Program-made: the position numbers and the translations under genes
The notes under the pieces: model-generated
What the model was told of the DNA's origin: nothing
What the model saw: the letters and a program-made list of their open reading frames with translations, nothing else
Databases searched by the model: none
Shown here: positions 32,129 to 43,132 of the stretch, piece by piece
Numbering within the stretch: position 1 is the first letter of the stretch
How the letters are laid out: each line of letters begins with the position of its first letter
Origin: Paraburkholderia azotifigens
Lineage (GTDB): Bacteria; Pseudomonadota; Gammaproteobacteria; Burkholderiales; Burkholderiaceae
NCBI RefSeq assembly: GCF_007995085.1
Contig: NZ_VOQS01000005.1
Coordinates: 2,542,001 to 2,606,000 of the forward strand
Length of the DNA: 64,000 bases
Reading direction: 5' to 3'

Positions 32129-32817
32129 TGAGCACCTTTCTTCTCTTGGAATGCAGCCCGCACGGTGAGCGCTCGCTGGGTGGTCAGGTGGCACGCGACG
32201 CTATCGAACAGTTCCAGTTTGGACGCCCGGAAGTCCGTCTCGTGACGCGCAACGTCGCTACTGATGGGTTGCGCGCCCTTTCAGCGGCGTACGCGCAAGG
32301 TCTATTTGAGTCATGGACACATACGTCCGATGCCTTCCCGGATTCCGAACAACTGATTGATGAACTGGAGCAGAGTTCTTACGTGCTGATTTCCACTCCG
32401 ATGCATAACTTCGCCGTGCCTTCGGCGTTGAGGTTATGGATTGATCACATTGTGCGTGATGGGCGCACTTTCAAACGCGGGACCCGGGGGAAAATTGGGC
32501 TACTCAAAGACCGCCCGACACTCGTTCTTATTAGGTCTGGCACTCCATGCTTTGGGGAAAGAGCGAGTCAACCTGATTTTCTAACGCCGTATCTGCGCCA
32601 TGTTTTTTCCGTTATCGGGATTCATAGCACCGAGTTCGTTTATCTGGCGGGGGAAGACCCGACAGCGGGCGACATTGCGGTTGCCCGCGCGAAACTGACG
32701 GCATCGCTTGAATTTTCATCGCGGGTGTTCCGGTCTGTGCGCAACACAGAGCGGACTGGACGGAATGAAGGTTCGATTTCAACCACGGATGGTTTGCACG
32801 GCAGGAACGACGCCTGA
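32128..32817 (+). CDS. FMN-dependent NADH-azoreductase-like flavoprotein
   Basis: 229 residues with a flavodoxin fold: LLLECSPHGERSLGG at the N-terminus binds the FMN phosphate in AzoR, and STPMHNFAVPSALRLWIDHI is the conserved isoalloxazine-side segment. Members reduce azo dyes and quinones with NAD(P)H in the cytoplasm. The last 25 or so residues (after RSVRNTERTG) are hydrophilic and look like a tail not needed for the fold. It forms a two-gene operon with the acetyltransferase, probably controlled by the divergent MocR protein; a role in quinone or electrophile detoxification is inferred. Confidence 0.87.
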   Translation: MSTFLLLECSPHGERSLGGQVARDAIEQFQFGRPEVRLVTRNVATDGLRALSAAYAQGLFESWTHTSDAFPDSEQLIDELEQSSYVLISTPMHNFAVPSALRLWIDHIVRDGRTFKRGTRGKIGLLKDRPTLVLIRSGTPCFGERASQPDFLTPYLRHVFSVIGIHSTEFVYLAGEDPTAGDIAVARAKLTASLEFSSRVFRSVRNTERTGRNEGSISTTDGLHGRNDA

Positions 32818-33297
32818 ATATCAAAGTGCTTGAGTCGACGCGATACCGAGGACCACATTCAACTCATCTGTTTGTCGGCATAAAGCATCCATCGGTTGGT
32901 TGGTGTTTCAAATGGGTGGTTTGAACAAGTGTTTGCACAGGCAGGTTTTCCTGAAAAATTTCCGGTGAGGGATGTGGTGGATAGTTCGGAATCTTGTCGA
33001 CGCATTACGAGCGCTCCCAACGGTCCCGAAAAGACTCACGGATCACAATGACGGCTTGCGACTCAAAGGGACGCCTCGCCTGCTGTTCGACGGTGTTCTT
33101 CGGGTCACAGATAGCAAAACGCGCTTTCATTCGGTCTGCGTCTACAAGCTTATCTGAGACCCGCATCACGCGATTCGCTTTTCCGTCCGCGCTATTACCC
33201 CCTTTGCTCCCATGAAATGACCGATTTGATCGCCTTAAAGCCGCCCTTACGTCGCCCACGCCAACCAGGATACGACCGATCTGACGAGATGTAGCAC
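32818..33297. other. Upstream region of the efflux operon, no gene recognised
   Basis: A minus-strand frame (33005-33259) shows no TetR, MarR or LysR features, so the operon lacks the usual adjacent repressor. No operator or promoter could be defined with confidence. Confidence 0.4.
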
Positions 33298-34527
33298 ATG
33301 CTTACTAGAAAAACTTTTCACTTAATAACCGCGATTGCGGCTTCTGCTATTGGATTAGCGGCGTGCGGAAAGAAAGAATCCGTTCCAGGCCCTCAACTAC
33401 CTGAAGTCGGCTTTGTGACGGTAAATCCACAGCCAGTGTCCATCTTCACTGAGCTACCGGGACGCACAAGCGCGTATCTGGTTGCACAGGTGCGTGCACG
33501 AGCAGACGGGATTGTACTTAGTCGTGACTTTGTTGAGGGCAGTGAGGTAAGGGCAGGTCAACGCCTTTACAAGATCGACCCCGCACCGTACATCGCGAAG
33601 GTAGATGCTGAAAAGGCCGCTCTTGCTAAGGCCGAAGCAAATCTCATTACCGCGACTGCTTTGGCGAAGAGGGATAAGGTGCTGGTCGCGGCGAGTGCGG
33701 TTAGTGAACAGGATTACGAGAACGCCGTCTCCGCGGAGAGAGCAGCTGCTGCAGATGTCGCCGCAGGAAAGGCGGAAGTTGAGACGGCGCAAATCAATCT
33801 GCGCTATACCGACGTAATCTCACCCGTGACAGGTCGCACTGGCGTGTCGCAGGTAACGCCGGGCGCATATGTTCAAGCGAGTCAGGCGACTTTGATGGAT
33901 ACCATTCAGGAGATAGATCGCGTATATGTCGATGTCGCACAAGCCAGCCTCGACGGACTCAAGCTTCGTCGCGAGATTCAAGAGAGGCGTCTGGAAACGT
34001 CCGGTGCAAATGCGGCTCTAGTCACGTTGATTCTTGAAGACGGTCGTGAGTATTCGCACAAGGGGACTTTGCAATTCTCTGACGTAACCGTAGACCAATC
34101 CACAGGTTCCGTAACGTTGCGGGCGGTTTTTCCGAATCCCGATCGCGTGCTGCTGCCTGGCATGTTCGTCCAGGCACGCATAGAGAAAGGCATTGATGAA
34201 CATGCGTTTCTGGTGCCGCAGGTTGGTGTCACGCACGATCAGAAGGGGCGGGCGAATGCACTGGTAGTTGGTGCCGATAACAAGGTGGTCGCGCGCTCAC
34301 TCGTCACCGCTGGAACGTACGGTAGTGACTGGGTCGTCGACAGCGGCTTGCAGCCGGGAGATCGAGTGATCGTACAAGGCACGGAAAAAGTGCGGCCCGG
34401 TATGACCGTGAAGGCTGTTCCAGCAACAAATGCGTCGACAGTAATGGGCTCTTCCGCGGAACCTGTCTCCCGACGCGGAGCTTCACCAGGTGCACCTGCT
34501 TCACAATCTGTAGCCTCTGGCGTTTGA
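33298..34527 (+). CDS. RND multidrug efflux adaptor (AcrA/MexA type)
   Basis: 409 residues. A lipoprotein signal peptide with lipobox LAACGKKE is followed by the lipoyl half-motifs, an alpha-hairpin (DAEKAALAKAEANLITATAL), and the barrel and membrane-proximal domains (PGMFVQARIEKG). It bridges the pump and outer-membrane channel in a tripartite drug efflux system. The ATG at 33298 follows an intergenic gap with no adjacent regulator. The pump gene begins 16 bases after its stop and the outer-membrane lipoprotein follows, giving a complete A-B-M operon. Confidence 0.94.
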   Translation: MLTRKTFHLITAIAASAIGLAACGKKESVPGPQLPEVGFVTVNPQPVSIFTELPGRTSAYLVAQVRARADGIVLSRDFVEGSEVRAGQRLYKIDPAPYIAKVDAEKAALAKAEANLITATALAKRDKVLVAASAVSEQDYENAVSAERAAAADVAAGKAEVETAQINLRYTDVISPVTGRTGVSQVTPGAYVQASQATLMDTIQEIDRVYVDVAQASLDGLKLRREIQERRLETSGANAALVTLILEDGREYSHKGTLQFSDVTVDQSTGSVTLRAVFPNPDRVLLPGMFVQARIEKGIDEHAFLVPQVGVTHDQKGRANALVVGADNKVVARSLVTAGTYGSDWVVDSGLQPGDRVIVQGTEKVRPGMTVKAVPATNASTVMGSSAEPVSRRGASPGAPASQSVASGV

Positions 34528-34543
34528 GTAGGAGTAGCGTCAA

Positions 34544-37500
34544 TTGTCTAAGTTCTTTATCGCTCGCCCGATTTTCGCGTGGGTGATTGCGATTATCCTG
34601 ATGCTTGCGGGCGCAGCGTCCATCGTCGCGCTTCCAGTTGCCCAGTATCCACAAATCGCGCCGCCGGCGATCCAGATCACAGCAAACTATCCCGGTGCCT
34701 CTGCAAAAACCGTCGAAAGTACGGTGACTCAGGTCGTCGAGCAGCAAATGAGCGGTCTCGATCATCTGCTGTACATGTCGTCGAACAGCGATGATTCGGG
34801 CGGCTCCACGATTACAATTACATTCGCACCGGGCACAAACCCGGACACTGCACAGGTTCAGGTGCAGAACAAGTTATCGCTTGCGACACCGCTTCTACCC
34901 CAAGCCGTGCAGCAGCTGGGCTTGCAAGTCACGAAATCAACGAGCAGCTACCTGTTATGGATCGCTTTTACATCCGATGATGGGAGTATGTCTTACGTTG
35001 ACTTGACGGATTATGTCGCGTCGCATGTTCTAGATCCTATCAGCCGTATCAACGGTGTGGGACAGACACGTTTGCTGGGCTCGCAGTACGCGATGCGGAT
35101 ATGGCTCGATCCGTCCAAGCTGACTAACTATTCGCTCACGCCACTAGACGTTACTCATGCAATATCCGATCAAAACGTGCAGGTTGCTGCCGGGCAGATC
35201 GGAGGCACGCCGGCGGTAACGAACACGGTAATGCAGGCCACCATTAACGCAGCCACTCTTCTCCGGACGCCAGAGCAATTCGGCAACATTCAGTTGAGGG
35301 TTAACCAAGATGGCTCGCAGGTACGTCTGAAAGACGTGGCTAGAATTGAGCTGGGCGCCGAAACGTACAGCTTTGATATCAAGTTTAAGGGGCAGCCCGC
35401 TGCCGGCTTCGGAATCCAACTTGCGCCGGGTGCCAATGCTTTGCAGACGGTCAGCGCAATTCAAGCGAAGGTGAAGGAGCTGTCGGCGTCGTTCCCTCAC
35501 GGACTGGCGGTCCACTATCCGTACGATAGCTCACCGTTCGTGCACAAATCTATCGAAGAGGTCGTTAAGACACTGATCGAAGGGATAGTGCTTGTTTTTC
35601 TCGTGATGTACCTGTTCATGCAGAACCTGCGTGCAACGTTGATCCCAACCATTGCCGTACCTGTTGTTTTGCTTGGCACGCTTGGCATCGCGAACGTGCT
35701 CGGTTTTTCGATCAACGTGCTGTCGATGTTTGGACTTGTGCTCGCAATTGGCCTGCTTGTCGACGATGCGATCGTGGTCGTTGAGAACGTAGAACGAGTG
35801 ATGATGGAAGAGGGGCTCTCACCACGAGAGGCAACTCGCAAGGCGATGGGACAGATTACCGGCGCGCTGATTGGCGTAGCGCTGGTCCTGTCGGCGGTAT
35901 TTGTTCCGGTCGCACTCTCTGGCGGGTCTGTCGGCGCGATCTACAGAGAGTTTTCCGTGACTATTGTCTCGGCAATGGTCCTGTCGGTGCTCGTTGCACT
36001 GATTTTGACGCCGGCGCTTTGCGCGACGATCCTAAAACCGATTCCGCGCGGTCATCAGACCGAAAATGGAGGTTTCTTCGGCTGGTTCAACCGGATGTTC
36101 GATCTGAGTCGCGTCAAATACCAAGGTGGTGTGCATCACGTCATCCGACGCTCGGGGCGGTGGATACTGATTTACCTCACCGTTATCGCGGGCGTTGGAG
36201 CACTTTTCATACAGTTGCCGAAGTCCTTCCTTCCCGACGAGGACCAGGGGTACATGTTCGTCATTGTGCAGACCCCACCCGGTTCGACGAAGGAAATTAC
36301 CGGACGCACGCTTTCGGACATCAACGACTACTTGCTGACTAGCGAGAAGGACGTCGTAGATTCGGTTTTTACGATGAATGGGTTCAGCTTTGCCGGACGG
36401 GCTCAGAACGCGGGTCTTGCGTTTGTAAAACTGAAGGATTTCGAACAGCGCCAGCACGCAGATCAAAGTGTTCATATGTTGATCCGGCGTGTGGCCGCAC
36501 ACTACGCGAAGTACAAGGATGCAAAAGTCATTCCCTTTAACCCGCCTGCGATTCGTGAATTAGGTACGGCATCTGGCTTTGACTTTGAGTTGACAGACAA
36601 CGCTGGCGTTGGACATGAGGCTCTGATGGATGCCCGAAATCAACTGCTAAAGATGGCTTCCGAGGATCCGGTACTGTCGCTGGTACGTCCTAACGGCCTA
36701 AACGACACGTCCACATACGAGGTCAATATCGATAGAGAGAAAGCGCAGGCCCTTGGCGTGTCGCCGTCCGCGATCGATCAGTCCTTGTCGATTGCGTGGG
36801 CATCTCAATATGTGAACAACTTCCTCGACGCCGACGGTCGGATCAAACGTGTCTATGTTCAGGCTGACGCGCCATTCCGGAGGACGCCCGAAGACCTGAG
36901 TCGGTGGTATGTACGTAACGACGCCGGGACAATGGTGCCGTTCAGCACTTTTGCTGACAGCCGGTGGGCGTACGGCTCTCCGAAGCTCGAACGTTACAAC
37001 GGCGTGTCGTCGGTGGAGATTTTGGGTCAGGCTGCGCCTGGAAAGAGCACCGGACAAGCTACGGCGGAAATGGAGGCGCTCGCGAAAAAATTGCCTGCGG
37101 GCATCGGTTATTCGTGGACTGGGTTGTCGTTCCAGGAAGTTCAGTCTGGGTCGAAGGCTCCGCTCATCTACGGAACGTCGATTCTCGTTGTGTTCCTTTG
37201 TCTCGCGGCGTTATACGAGAGCTGGTCGATTCCGTTCTCTGTAATTATGGTCGTGCCGGTCGGCGTCGTCGGCGCGTTGCTAGCCACGACACTCCGAGGT
37301 CTTGAGAACGACGTTTTCTTCCAGGTCGGTCTTTTGACGACCGTTGGACTGTCAGCAAAAAATGCGATTCTCATTGTCGAATTCGCGCGTGAACTGCAGG
37401 ATAAGCAAGGGATGGCTCCGATTGATGCGGCACTCGAGGCGGCGCGCCTGCGGCTGCGCCCTATCATCATGACATCCCTCGCGTTTATCTTTGGAGTCTT

Positions 37501-37699
37501 TCCGCTTGCCGTCAGTAATGGCGCAGGGTCCGCTAGTCAGCATGCAATCGGAACAGGAGTGATCGGCGGGATGCTGACGGCGACGTTCCTGGCGATTTTC
37601 CTGATTCCGATGTTCTACGTGAAGGTGCGAACGATGTTCGCTCGCCAGGGCGGTGGTATCGATGAGGCCACGCGCGCCGTAGAGGAGCATGAGCAGTAA
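34544..37699 (+). CDS. RND multidrug efflux pump (AcrB/MexB type, HAE-1)
   Basis: A 1051-residue inner-membrane drug/proton antiporter: N-terminus [20 protein letters not shown], two large periplasmic loops and 12 membrane segments. The proton-relay pair is in TM4 as [17 protein letters not shown] (Asp-Asp), with the partnering Lys of TM10 in [17 protein letters not shown]. This is the hydrophobic-amphiphilic class exporting drugs, dyes and solvents, unlike the metal pump at 10130. It starts at TTG 34544, with AGGAG nine bases upstream. It overlaps the next gene by 11 bases. Confidence 0.95.
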   Translation: MSKFFIARPIFAWVIAIILMLAGAASIVALPVAQYPQIAPPAIQITANYPGASAKTVESTVTQVVEQQMSGLDHLLYMSSNSDDSGGSTITITFAPGTNPDTAQVQVQNKLSLATPLLPQAVQQLGLQVTKSTSSYLLWIAFTSDDGSMSYVDLTDYVASHVLDPISRINGVGQTRLLGSQYAMRIWLDPSKLTNYSLTPLDVTHAISDQNVQVAAGQIGGTPAVTNTVMQATINAATLLRTPEQFGNIQLRVNQDGSQVRLKDVARIELGAETYSFDIKFKGQPAAGFGIQLAPGANALQTVSAIQAKVKELSASFPHGLAVHYPYDSSPFVHKSIEEVVKTLIEGIVLVFLVMYLFMQNLRATLIPTIAVPVVLLGTLGIANVLGFSINVLSMFGLVLAIGLLVDDAIVVVENVERVMMEEGLSPREATRKAMGQITGALIGVALVLSAVFVPVALSGGSVGAIYREFSVTIVSAMVLSVLVALILTPALCATILKPIPRGHQTENGGFFGWFNRMFDLSRVKYQGGVHHVIRRSGRWILIYLTVIAGVGALFIQLPKSFLPDEDQGYMFVIVQTPPGSTKEITGRTLSDINDYLLTSEKDVVDSVFTMNGFSFAGRAQNAGLAFVKLKDFEQRQHADQSVHMLIRRVAAHYAKYKDAKVIPFNPPAIRELGTASGFDFELTDNAGVGHEALMDARNQLLKMASEDPVLSLVRPNGLNDTSTYEVNIDREKAQALGVSPSAIDQSLSIAWASQYVNNFLDADGRIKRVYVQADAPFRRTPEDLSRWYVRNDAGTMVPFSTFADSRWAYGSPKLERYNGVSSVEILGQAAPGKSTGQATAEMEALAKKLPAGIGYSWTGLSFQEVQSGSKAPLIYGTSILVVFLCLAALYESWSIPFSVIMVVPVGVVGALLATTLRGLENDVFFQVGLLTTVGLSAKNAILIVEFARELQDKQGMAPIDAALEAARLRLRPIIMTSLAFIFGVFPLAVSNGAGSASQHAIGTGVIGGMLTATFLAIFLIPMFYVKVRTMFARQGGGIDEATRAVEEHEQ

Positions 37700-39233
37700 G
37701 CGCCTACCCATCGTGATGACGAAAGCAATGAGACCCTCAATGAGACCCCTGGTCCTTACCATCGTAGCTGGAACGCTTATGGCGGCAGGCTGCACAATGA
37801 TTCCTGCGTACCAACGCCCTACTGCGCCAATCTCGAGCCTATATCCCACGGGCGGAGTGTATGCAACGCAGCCGAGTCACGGCGGTGAAGACCGAAGTGC
37901 GAAGGAGCGCGCTGCGGCCGATATTGGATGGCGTGAATTCTTCGCCGACCCTAGATTGCAAAAACTTGTCGAAATCGCTCTCAGAAATAATCGCGATTTG
38001 CGCGTGGCCGTATTCAACGTGGACGCCGATCGCGAGCGCTACCGCATAACCCGGGCTGCTTCACTTCCTGCTATCGACGCCTCGGCCGGGGCGAACGTAC
38101 AACGGACGCCCAAGGATTTGGCAGTCTCTGGACGAACCGTTTCGAGGGATTATAGCGTTGGGCTAAACACGTCTTGGGAGATCGATCTCTGGGGACGCAT
38201 TCGGAGTCTGAGCGGAGCAGCTCTGGCGCAATATCTTGCAACAGCACAGGCAAGAAAATCAGTCCAGATTGCACTTGTGGCGCAGGTCGCCGACGAGTAC
38301 CTAACGTTGCTTGCGTACGATGACCTCCTGAATGTGACGAAAAACACGCTATCGACAGCGCAGGAATCCTACCGCTTAACGAAGCTTCAGTTTGACACCG
38401 GAGTTGGCTCTGAACTTGACCTGAAGGAGGCGCAGAGTGTCGTAGACCATGCACGGGCAAATCTCGAAGCACAAGCCCGTGCTCGGGCCCAAGCTGAGAA
38501 CGCGCTCGTGCTCCTAATTGGCGAACCGTTGCCGGACGATCTCCCGCCCGGGTTGTCACTCGACGCCCAGGATCTGTTAACAGATGTTCCCGCGGGGTTG
38601 CCGTCGGATTTGCTTTCACGCCGCCCCGACGTCATGGGGGCCGAAGAGCAGCTGATTGCAGCTAACGCGAACATTGGAGCAGCGCGGGCCGCGTTCTTTC
38701 CCAGAATTTCTCTCACCGGCGCTTTCGGCACGGCGAGTCCGACATTGGGGGACCTGTTCAAGGCTGGGTCAGCGGCGTGGAGTTTCGCCCCGCAAGTGGC
38801 CTTGCCGATTTTCGAGGGAGGCGCGAATACCGCGAACCTGAATCGAGCAAATGATCTAAAACAGATACAGATTGCAAACTATGAGAAAACCATACAGTCG
38901 GCATTCCGTGAGGTCGCGGACGGCCTTGCTGCGCGTGGGACATACGACAATGAGATTTCCGCCCTTCGAAGCAACCAGGACGCACAGCAGCGCCGCTTTG
39001 ACCTGGCGTCCGCGCGATATCGTAACGGCGCCGACAGCTATCTATCGGTGCTGACGGCGCAAACCGATCTTTACTCGTCTGAGCAACAGTTGATCGTGAC
39101 TCGACTCGCGCGATGGACAAGCATCGTTGACCTGTATCGGGCTCTCGGCGGGGGCTGGTTGGAGCACTCGGGTGATGAGCCACTGGCGCCGGATGCTACT
39201 GCGAGCTATGCGCCTGTGAACTCCCAGATCTGA
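37689..39233 (+). CDS. Outer-membrane efflux lipoprotein (OprM/NodT family)
   Basis: 514 residues. The lipoprotein signal has lipobox LMAAGCTM, followed by two TolC-type repeats ([20 protein letters not shown]; later [16 protein letters not shown]). It forms the trimeric outer-membrane duct of the RND system. The start at 37689 lies inside the end of the pump gene. The lipobox and NodT-type features distinguish it from cusC, which has an ordinary cleaved signal. Substrate range cannot be inferred. Confidence 0.94.
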   Translation: MSSKRLPIVMTKAMRPSMRPLVLTIVAGTLMAAGCTMIPAYQRPTAPISSLYPTGGVYATQPSHGGEDRSAKERAAADIGWREFFADPRLQKLVEIALRNNRDLRVAVFNVDADRERYRITRAASLPAIDASAGANVQRTPKDLAVSGRTVSRDYSVGLNTSWEIDLWGRIRSLSGAALAQYLATAQARKSVQIALVAQVADEYLTLLAYDDLLNVTKNTLSTAQESYRLTKLQFDTGVGSELDLKEAQSVVDHARANLEAQARARAQAENALVLLIGEPLPDDLPPGLSLDAQDLLTDVPAGLPSDLLSRRPDVMGAEEQLIAANANIGAARAAFFPRISLTGAFGTASPTLGDLFKAGSAAWSFAPQVALPIFEGGANTANLNRANDLKQIQIANYEKTIQSAFREVADGLAARGTYDNEISALRSNQDAQQRRFDLASARYRNGADSYLSVLTAQTDLYSSEQQLIVTRLARWTSIVDLYRALGGGWLEHSGDEPLAPDATASYAPVNSQI

Positions 39234-39289
39234 AGAGGCTGTCGCATAGTTGCGCCGTCGACGCTAAGATCGTCGCCTCGATCACTGTA

Positions 39290-40362
39290 TCACCGTCTCA
39301 GCGAGCGGCTATATTGGTGGACTTCATCGACCAGTTCGGACACGGCATCGGGTTCAGTGAAACGCGAAATGCCGTGGCCCAGGTTAAACACATGCCCTCC
39401 CTTGCCGACGGGGCCGAAGGCGTCTAGCACGCGGCGCGCTTCCTTGCGGATGGCCCCCGCTCCGCCAAACAACACCATTGGGTCAAGGTTACCCTGCAGC
39501 GCCACGGCGTCGTCGATGCGCCGGCGCGCAGACGCCAAGTCGACGGTCCAATCTAAGCCCACTGCGTCACAACCGCACGCAGCGATCTGTTCCAACCATT
39601 GTCCGCCTCCCTTGGTAAAGACGATAACCGGCACGCGTCGGCCATCGCGTTCACGGGTCAATCCGCCCACGACCTTTCTGGTGTAAGCAAGCGAAAAGTG
39701 CTGAAAAAGTCCGTCTGCCAACACGCCGCCCCAACTGTCAAATATCATCACGGCCTGTGCGCCCGAAGCGATTTGCGCGTTCAAATATTGAAGCGTGGCT
39801 TCCGCGTTAATTTCTAGAATGCGATGCAGCAGATCTGGGCGCGAATACAGCATCGTCTTGATCAAACGGTAATCCTCGCTACCCTGTCCTCTACCATGTA
39901 ACAAGCGATGGTAAAGGGGCTGCCTGCAAAGCCGATCAGCGGCACCTTGCCGTCAAGCTCGCGTCGAATAGCGCTGACTGCATCGAACACGTAGCGCAGC
40001 TTCTCCATATCGGGCACGGCAAGCTTCCTCACGTCGTCCTCGCTGCGAACCGGCCGTGCGAATCGGGGCCCCTCGCCTTCCGCGAAGTCCAGGCCAAGGC
40101 CCATTGCATGCGGGACGGTGAGGATATCCGAGAATAAGATGGCCGCGTCAAAATCAAACCGCGCAAGTGGCTGCAGCGTGACTTCCATTGTGTAGTCCAA
40201 GCTCCGTGCCAGCCCCATGAAAGAACCAGCGCGCGTGCGTGTCACGCGATATTCTGGCAGGTATCGACCCGCCTGGCGCATCAGCCAAATCGGAGTGTAG
40301 GGCACCGGCTCGCGCAAAAGTGAGCGCAGAAATACATCATTCTTCAAGCTGGATGCAGACAC
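39290..40362 (-). pseudogene. hemE: Uroporphyrinogen decarboxylase, frameshifted
   Basis: Uroporphyrinogen III decarboxylase makes coproporphyrinogen III for heme. The start is GTG 40362 ([19 protein letters not shown]) after GAGG. The first part runs through [17 protein letters not shown], the classic signature, to [12 protein letters not shown]; the rest ([20 protein letters not shown] to the end) is in another frame starting near 39904. Restoring one G in the GAGGACAGG stretch near 39890-39895 joins them as [12 protein letters not shown]. So it is either an early pseudogene or a homopolymer error. Upstream, its frame is fused without a stop to an ISL3 transposase end. Confidence 0.92.
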
Positions 40363-40429
40363 GTTGTCCTCGGCAATTGAAAGAGAAAAATTATGGCTCT
40401 TTTGAGCATGCAATGGGTAACACGGCCCA

Positions 40430-40985
40430 TAGCGGGCATGCGAGTTGAACGCCGAGAAGTCGAGTTTGGGAGCAGTAAGCAACAGTACCATTCGCACTGT
40501 TTCGAAGCGCGTGTAGCCACGCGCCTTGCGGTTGACAGCCGGAAAAAAAGCCGCTGATGGCTCGATGAAGTCGTTGGTCTGTCGAGTCTGGGCCCACGCA
40601 ACGATGCCGTCGAAGTGTCGACGAATCAATCGTGCGACATCCTTCATCGGTTCGACTTTCGAACACATGACATTGGTACACCATTGCTGCAGCAAATCTG
40701 AGACGACATGAATCTGCTTGCGTTCGAGAATCACGCGCAACTGCTCGCGATATAACCAGGCGCGGGCCGTTCGCTTAGTGGTGTACTGCCTGAGCAGCGC
40801 CTCGAGGTCGGTCAATTGCGCAATGTTCAGTTTGCTGGCGTCCTTGTGCAGCGTCCAGCGCATCCGTTTGAGTTCCGGGTCGGCTTTCTGTTGTTGGCGA
40901 CGCACCGTATCAAGCGCCTTGGACGCATGGGCGACGATGTGAAACTTTTGTAGAACGTCACTCGCGCGTTGGGCGAATAACAGCC
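40430..40985 (-). mobile_element. ISL3-family transposase C-terminal fragment
   Basis: Reads [41 protein letters not shown], and near the end [19 protein letters not shown] and [11 protein letters not shown], the conserved tail of ISL3 DDE transposases. The N-terminal half is missing (junction near 40985) and the natural stop is absent: the frame runs into hemE. It may mark an old insertion or a deletion that placed the element just upstream of hemE, possibly affecting its promoter. Confidence 0.85.
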
Positions 40986-41102
40986 ACGCGAGGCTCAGAG
41001 ACGCAGCGGTCGCGGTGCCGCATCAGTATATCGCGTCGAGCAGTGTGACTTACGATTATCAAGGGTAACCATACCCTCTGTAATCGACACTCGGTGGCCG
41101 CT

Positions 41103-41123
41103 CATCGTTACGCGGTAACGATG
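41103..41123. repeat. Dispersed palindrome, longest copy (nine-base arms)
   Basis: CATCGTTAC and GTAACGATG flank a GCG centre, so the arms extend to nine bases, four beyond the shared GTTAC core. It lies in non-coding DNA between the ISL3 fragment and a small secreted-protein gene. Confidence 0.65.
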
Positions 41124-41347
41124 CTTAATAGAGGTTCGAACAATTTGACAAATCGAATCGTTCGTTAGGGCAGGCCAACGGGAACTCTGGTAATCGTGCA
41201 TCGGCGCATATCTGAATGATTCACGTGGGATTCACAAACTGACAACAATGAATTGTTCCGATAGTACACAATTCCAGGAATACATCCCTCTAAAATGCTT
41301 CCATTGGACCCGAGACATCAGGCACCAAACACCTCCCGGAGGAACTC

Positions 41348-41608
41348 ATGAAAATTGCTCAATTCGTCGTCGCAGCGACCATCGCACTGGCGAGTGTCCC
41401 GTCATTCGCTCAATCGGCGCCCCTAACGGCCAACGACGAGGTTAGCGCGCAATTAGCCCAGGAAAAGATGACGTATGGATATTGGAGTTCCAACGACCGG
41501 ACGCGGACTGCGACATCGGGTTCTAAACCGACAGTGGTGCCGCCGCATCAGATAACCGGGGTGGAGCTTGGCCGCTATTCACTATCAGTGGTGAGTCCGT
41601 CGTTTTGA
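41348..41608 (+). CDS. Small secreted protein, Burkholderiales type
   Basis: 86 residues: a clean signal peptide (MKIAQFVVAATIALASVPSF, cleavage after AQSA) and a short mature part containing QLAQEKMTYGYWSSND. GGAGG lies six bases before ATG. Burkholderia genomes carry many exported proteins of this size (DUF4148 and relatives), but I cannot assign the family firmly. It stands alone, 440 bases before a candidate sRNA with a terminator. Confidence 0.6.
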   Translation: MKIAQFVVAATIALASVPSFAQSAPLTANDEVSAQLAQEKMTYGYWSSNDRTRTATSGSKPTVVPPHQITGVELGRYSLSVVSPSF

Positions 41609-41906
41609 TCTTGTCAAGGCTTGATTCGGCCCGAGCTACTTTGGGGCGCATGCGGTGGCGCGAGACAGTTCCCGACTCATCTTTGGCTATATCTGTACGA
41701 ACCAGCGAGTTGGCTAATGCGCTCTCATGAAGCCTGTCCAGTGCTCACACCGTATGAGGAAGTCAGAGACAGCCGGCTGATTTTGTGCCTGCTTTCCGCA
41801 CAGACCCGGCCGAGAGGGCTCAATCTATTGGCCATAGATGTGCGTGAGAAGAGGATTTGAGCGTTCGACATACTCGATACCGTTACTGTCTAACGCAATA
41901 CGTAAC
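41609..41906. other. No gene recognised
   Basis: A plus-strand frame (41621-41860) has no family resemblance. The stretch separates the small secreted-protein gene from the candidate sRNA promoter. Confidence 0.35.
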
Positions 41907-41935
41907 TTGACTGCCGCTGGAACGCACTTTACGCT
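41907..41935 (+). promoter_or_regulatory. Candidate promoter of the putative sRNA
   Basis: TTGACT (41907-41912) and TACGCT (41930-41935) are separated by 17 bases. The -35 box is good and the -10 box is weak (three of six). A transcript would start near 41942, at the foot of the first hairpin. Confidence 0.3.
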
Positions 41936-41941
41936 CGATCT

Positions 41942-42032
41942 CACTGTTGGGCTGTTTATCCCGGACAGTGTGCTCACGCCATAGAGCCCCTGAAATGCCC
42001 GCCAATGTTCTCCATTGGCGGGCAATTTTTTT
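41942..42032 (+). ncRNA. Candidate small RNA ending in an intrinsic terminator
   Basis: About 90 bases: a first hairpin closed by CACTGT (41942-41947) and ACAGTG (41965-41970) with an inner GGG/CCC pairing, a single-stranded linker (41971-41995), then a 12-bp perfect terminator hairpin with a U-tract. This two-stem layout, with a possible promoter directly upstream and no coding gene before the terminator, is typical of a trans-acting sRNA. No known Rfam family is recognised. Confidence 0.45.
41996..42032 (+). terminator. Strong intrinsic terminator
   Basis: TGCCCGCCAATG (41996-42007), loop TTCTC, CATTGGCGGGCA (42013-42024), then ATTTTTTTT: a perfect 12-bp GC-rich stem plus a U-tract on the plus strand. 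No protein gene lies immediately upstream. Confidence 0.85.
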
Positions 42033-42320
42033 CAACTATTGGAGCGTGGGTGCAGCACCATCTCTAGCGCGTTGCAGTCAGCCGATATCTTGTTTGAGCC
42101 CCCAGCCCATAGGGCTACAGCCTCTGTCGTATGGTTCACGTTGGCAAAAGAAGCCGGAATACCCATTGCGCGGAAAACGCGGCTGTATCATAGAACGGAA
42201 ACTGACGAAAGTTTGTGTGGACAGCGGCGCATACTAGGTCAGGCGATCGTAACGGGGGAAGTTTTCCTAACCGGATTCATGTGCCGAGGTTGTCCCAGAT
42301 GATCGGCTAAACGCGGCACG

Positions 42321-42990
42321 TCACGTGCGCTTCGCCTGTTGATAATCGCGCGGTCCTCTGCCGTGAAATTCCTTGAAGGCACGTGCAAAGCCGACAGGGT
42401 AAATGCCCAGTCAAGCTGGGAGGCTGCCTGCCGCATCCGAAGGTCGCGCAAAAGCTGCATCGGGCGAGCGTCCAATGACACTGGTAAAACGTGACATGAA
42501 GATTGACCGGCTCTGATTAGCCGTGTTCGCGAGGCTTGCAATTGTATGATTTGCACGGGGATCCGCGGCTATTTGAGCGAAGGCTCGCGCAATTTCCGGG
42601 TCGCTGAGCAAGGAAAAGCGCTCTTCACACAGGTTGTTTCGATTTGACAGAGCGGCGCAGCAGAGCGACGATGACCTGCTTTAACAAGGCGCCCTTCATC
42701 GCTCCAGCTGTGATTTCATGCGCCAGTTGTTCCTGGAGCATTGTCTTCAACTGACGCTCGAGGTGGTCGCTAGCGTCAAATTGCTCAACGATGGGAGTGG
42801 AAAGCGTCCCGAACAGGTCGACTGACGGGCCGTACCGAGCCTGAAACCGGGGCTAACCAGGCACTCCGAGAGCCCGATTACCTGAACCTCGAGGAGAGTG
42901 ATCAGGCTGTTCAGATCAAACTGAGAGACGGAGGATGCAGCGCGTGTTGCCAAGATTCCAGTCCTTCGGTTGCGTTCGTTCACTTCGTTG
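42321..42990 (-). pseudogene. AraC-family regulator, multiply broken
   Basis: Pieces in different frames add up to a cupin_6-type AraC regulator: DLNSLITLLEVQVIGLSE (N-terminal cupin start), TPIVEQFDASDHLERQLKTM, GALLKQVIVALLRRS, LSDPEIARAFAQIAADP, NTANQSRSIFMSRFTSVIGR, MQLLRDLRMRQAASQL and finally VGFARAFKEFHGRGPRDYQQ before a stop at 42321. Several frameshifts and at least one internal stop mean it is dead. It belongs to the same broad regulator class as the intact gene at 48545 but is a separate lineage. Confidence 0.85.
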
Positions 42991-43132
42991 AACAGATCGC
43001 ATTCGAAGAATGTCGCAGCGTATCCGGTTCAAATGAAGAGCGAATCTCGCGTTCATCGACATATACCGTACGTGTCGTGAAACTGTCTCGCATACGTCCG
43101 CCTCGAGGCAACCGGACCGTCAATCGAAGTGG

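Noticed and set aside
33005..33259. Possible regulator upstream of the drug efflux operon
   Set aside because: 84 residues without any TetR, MarR or LysR feature; no DNA-binding motif.
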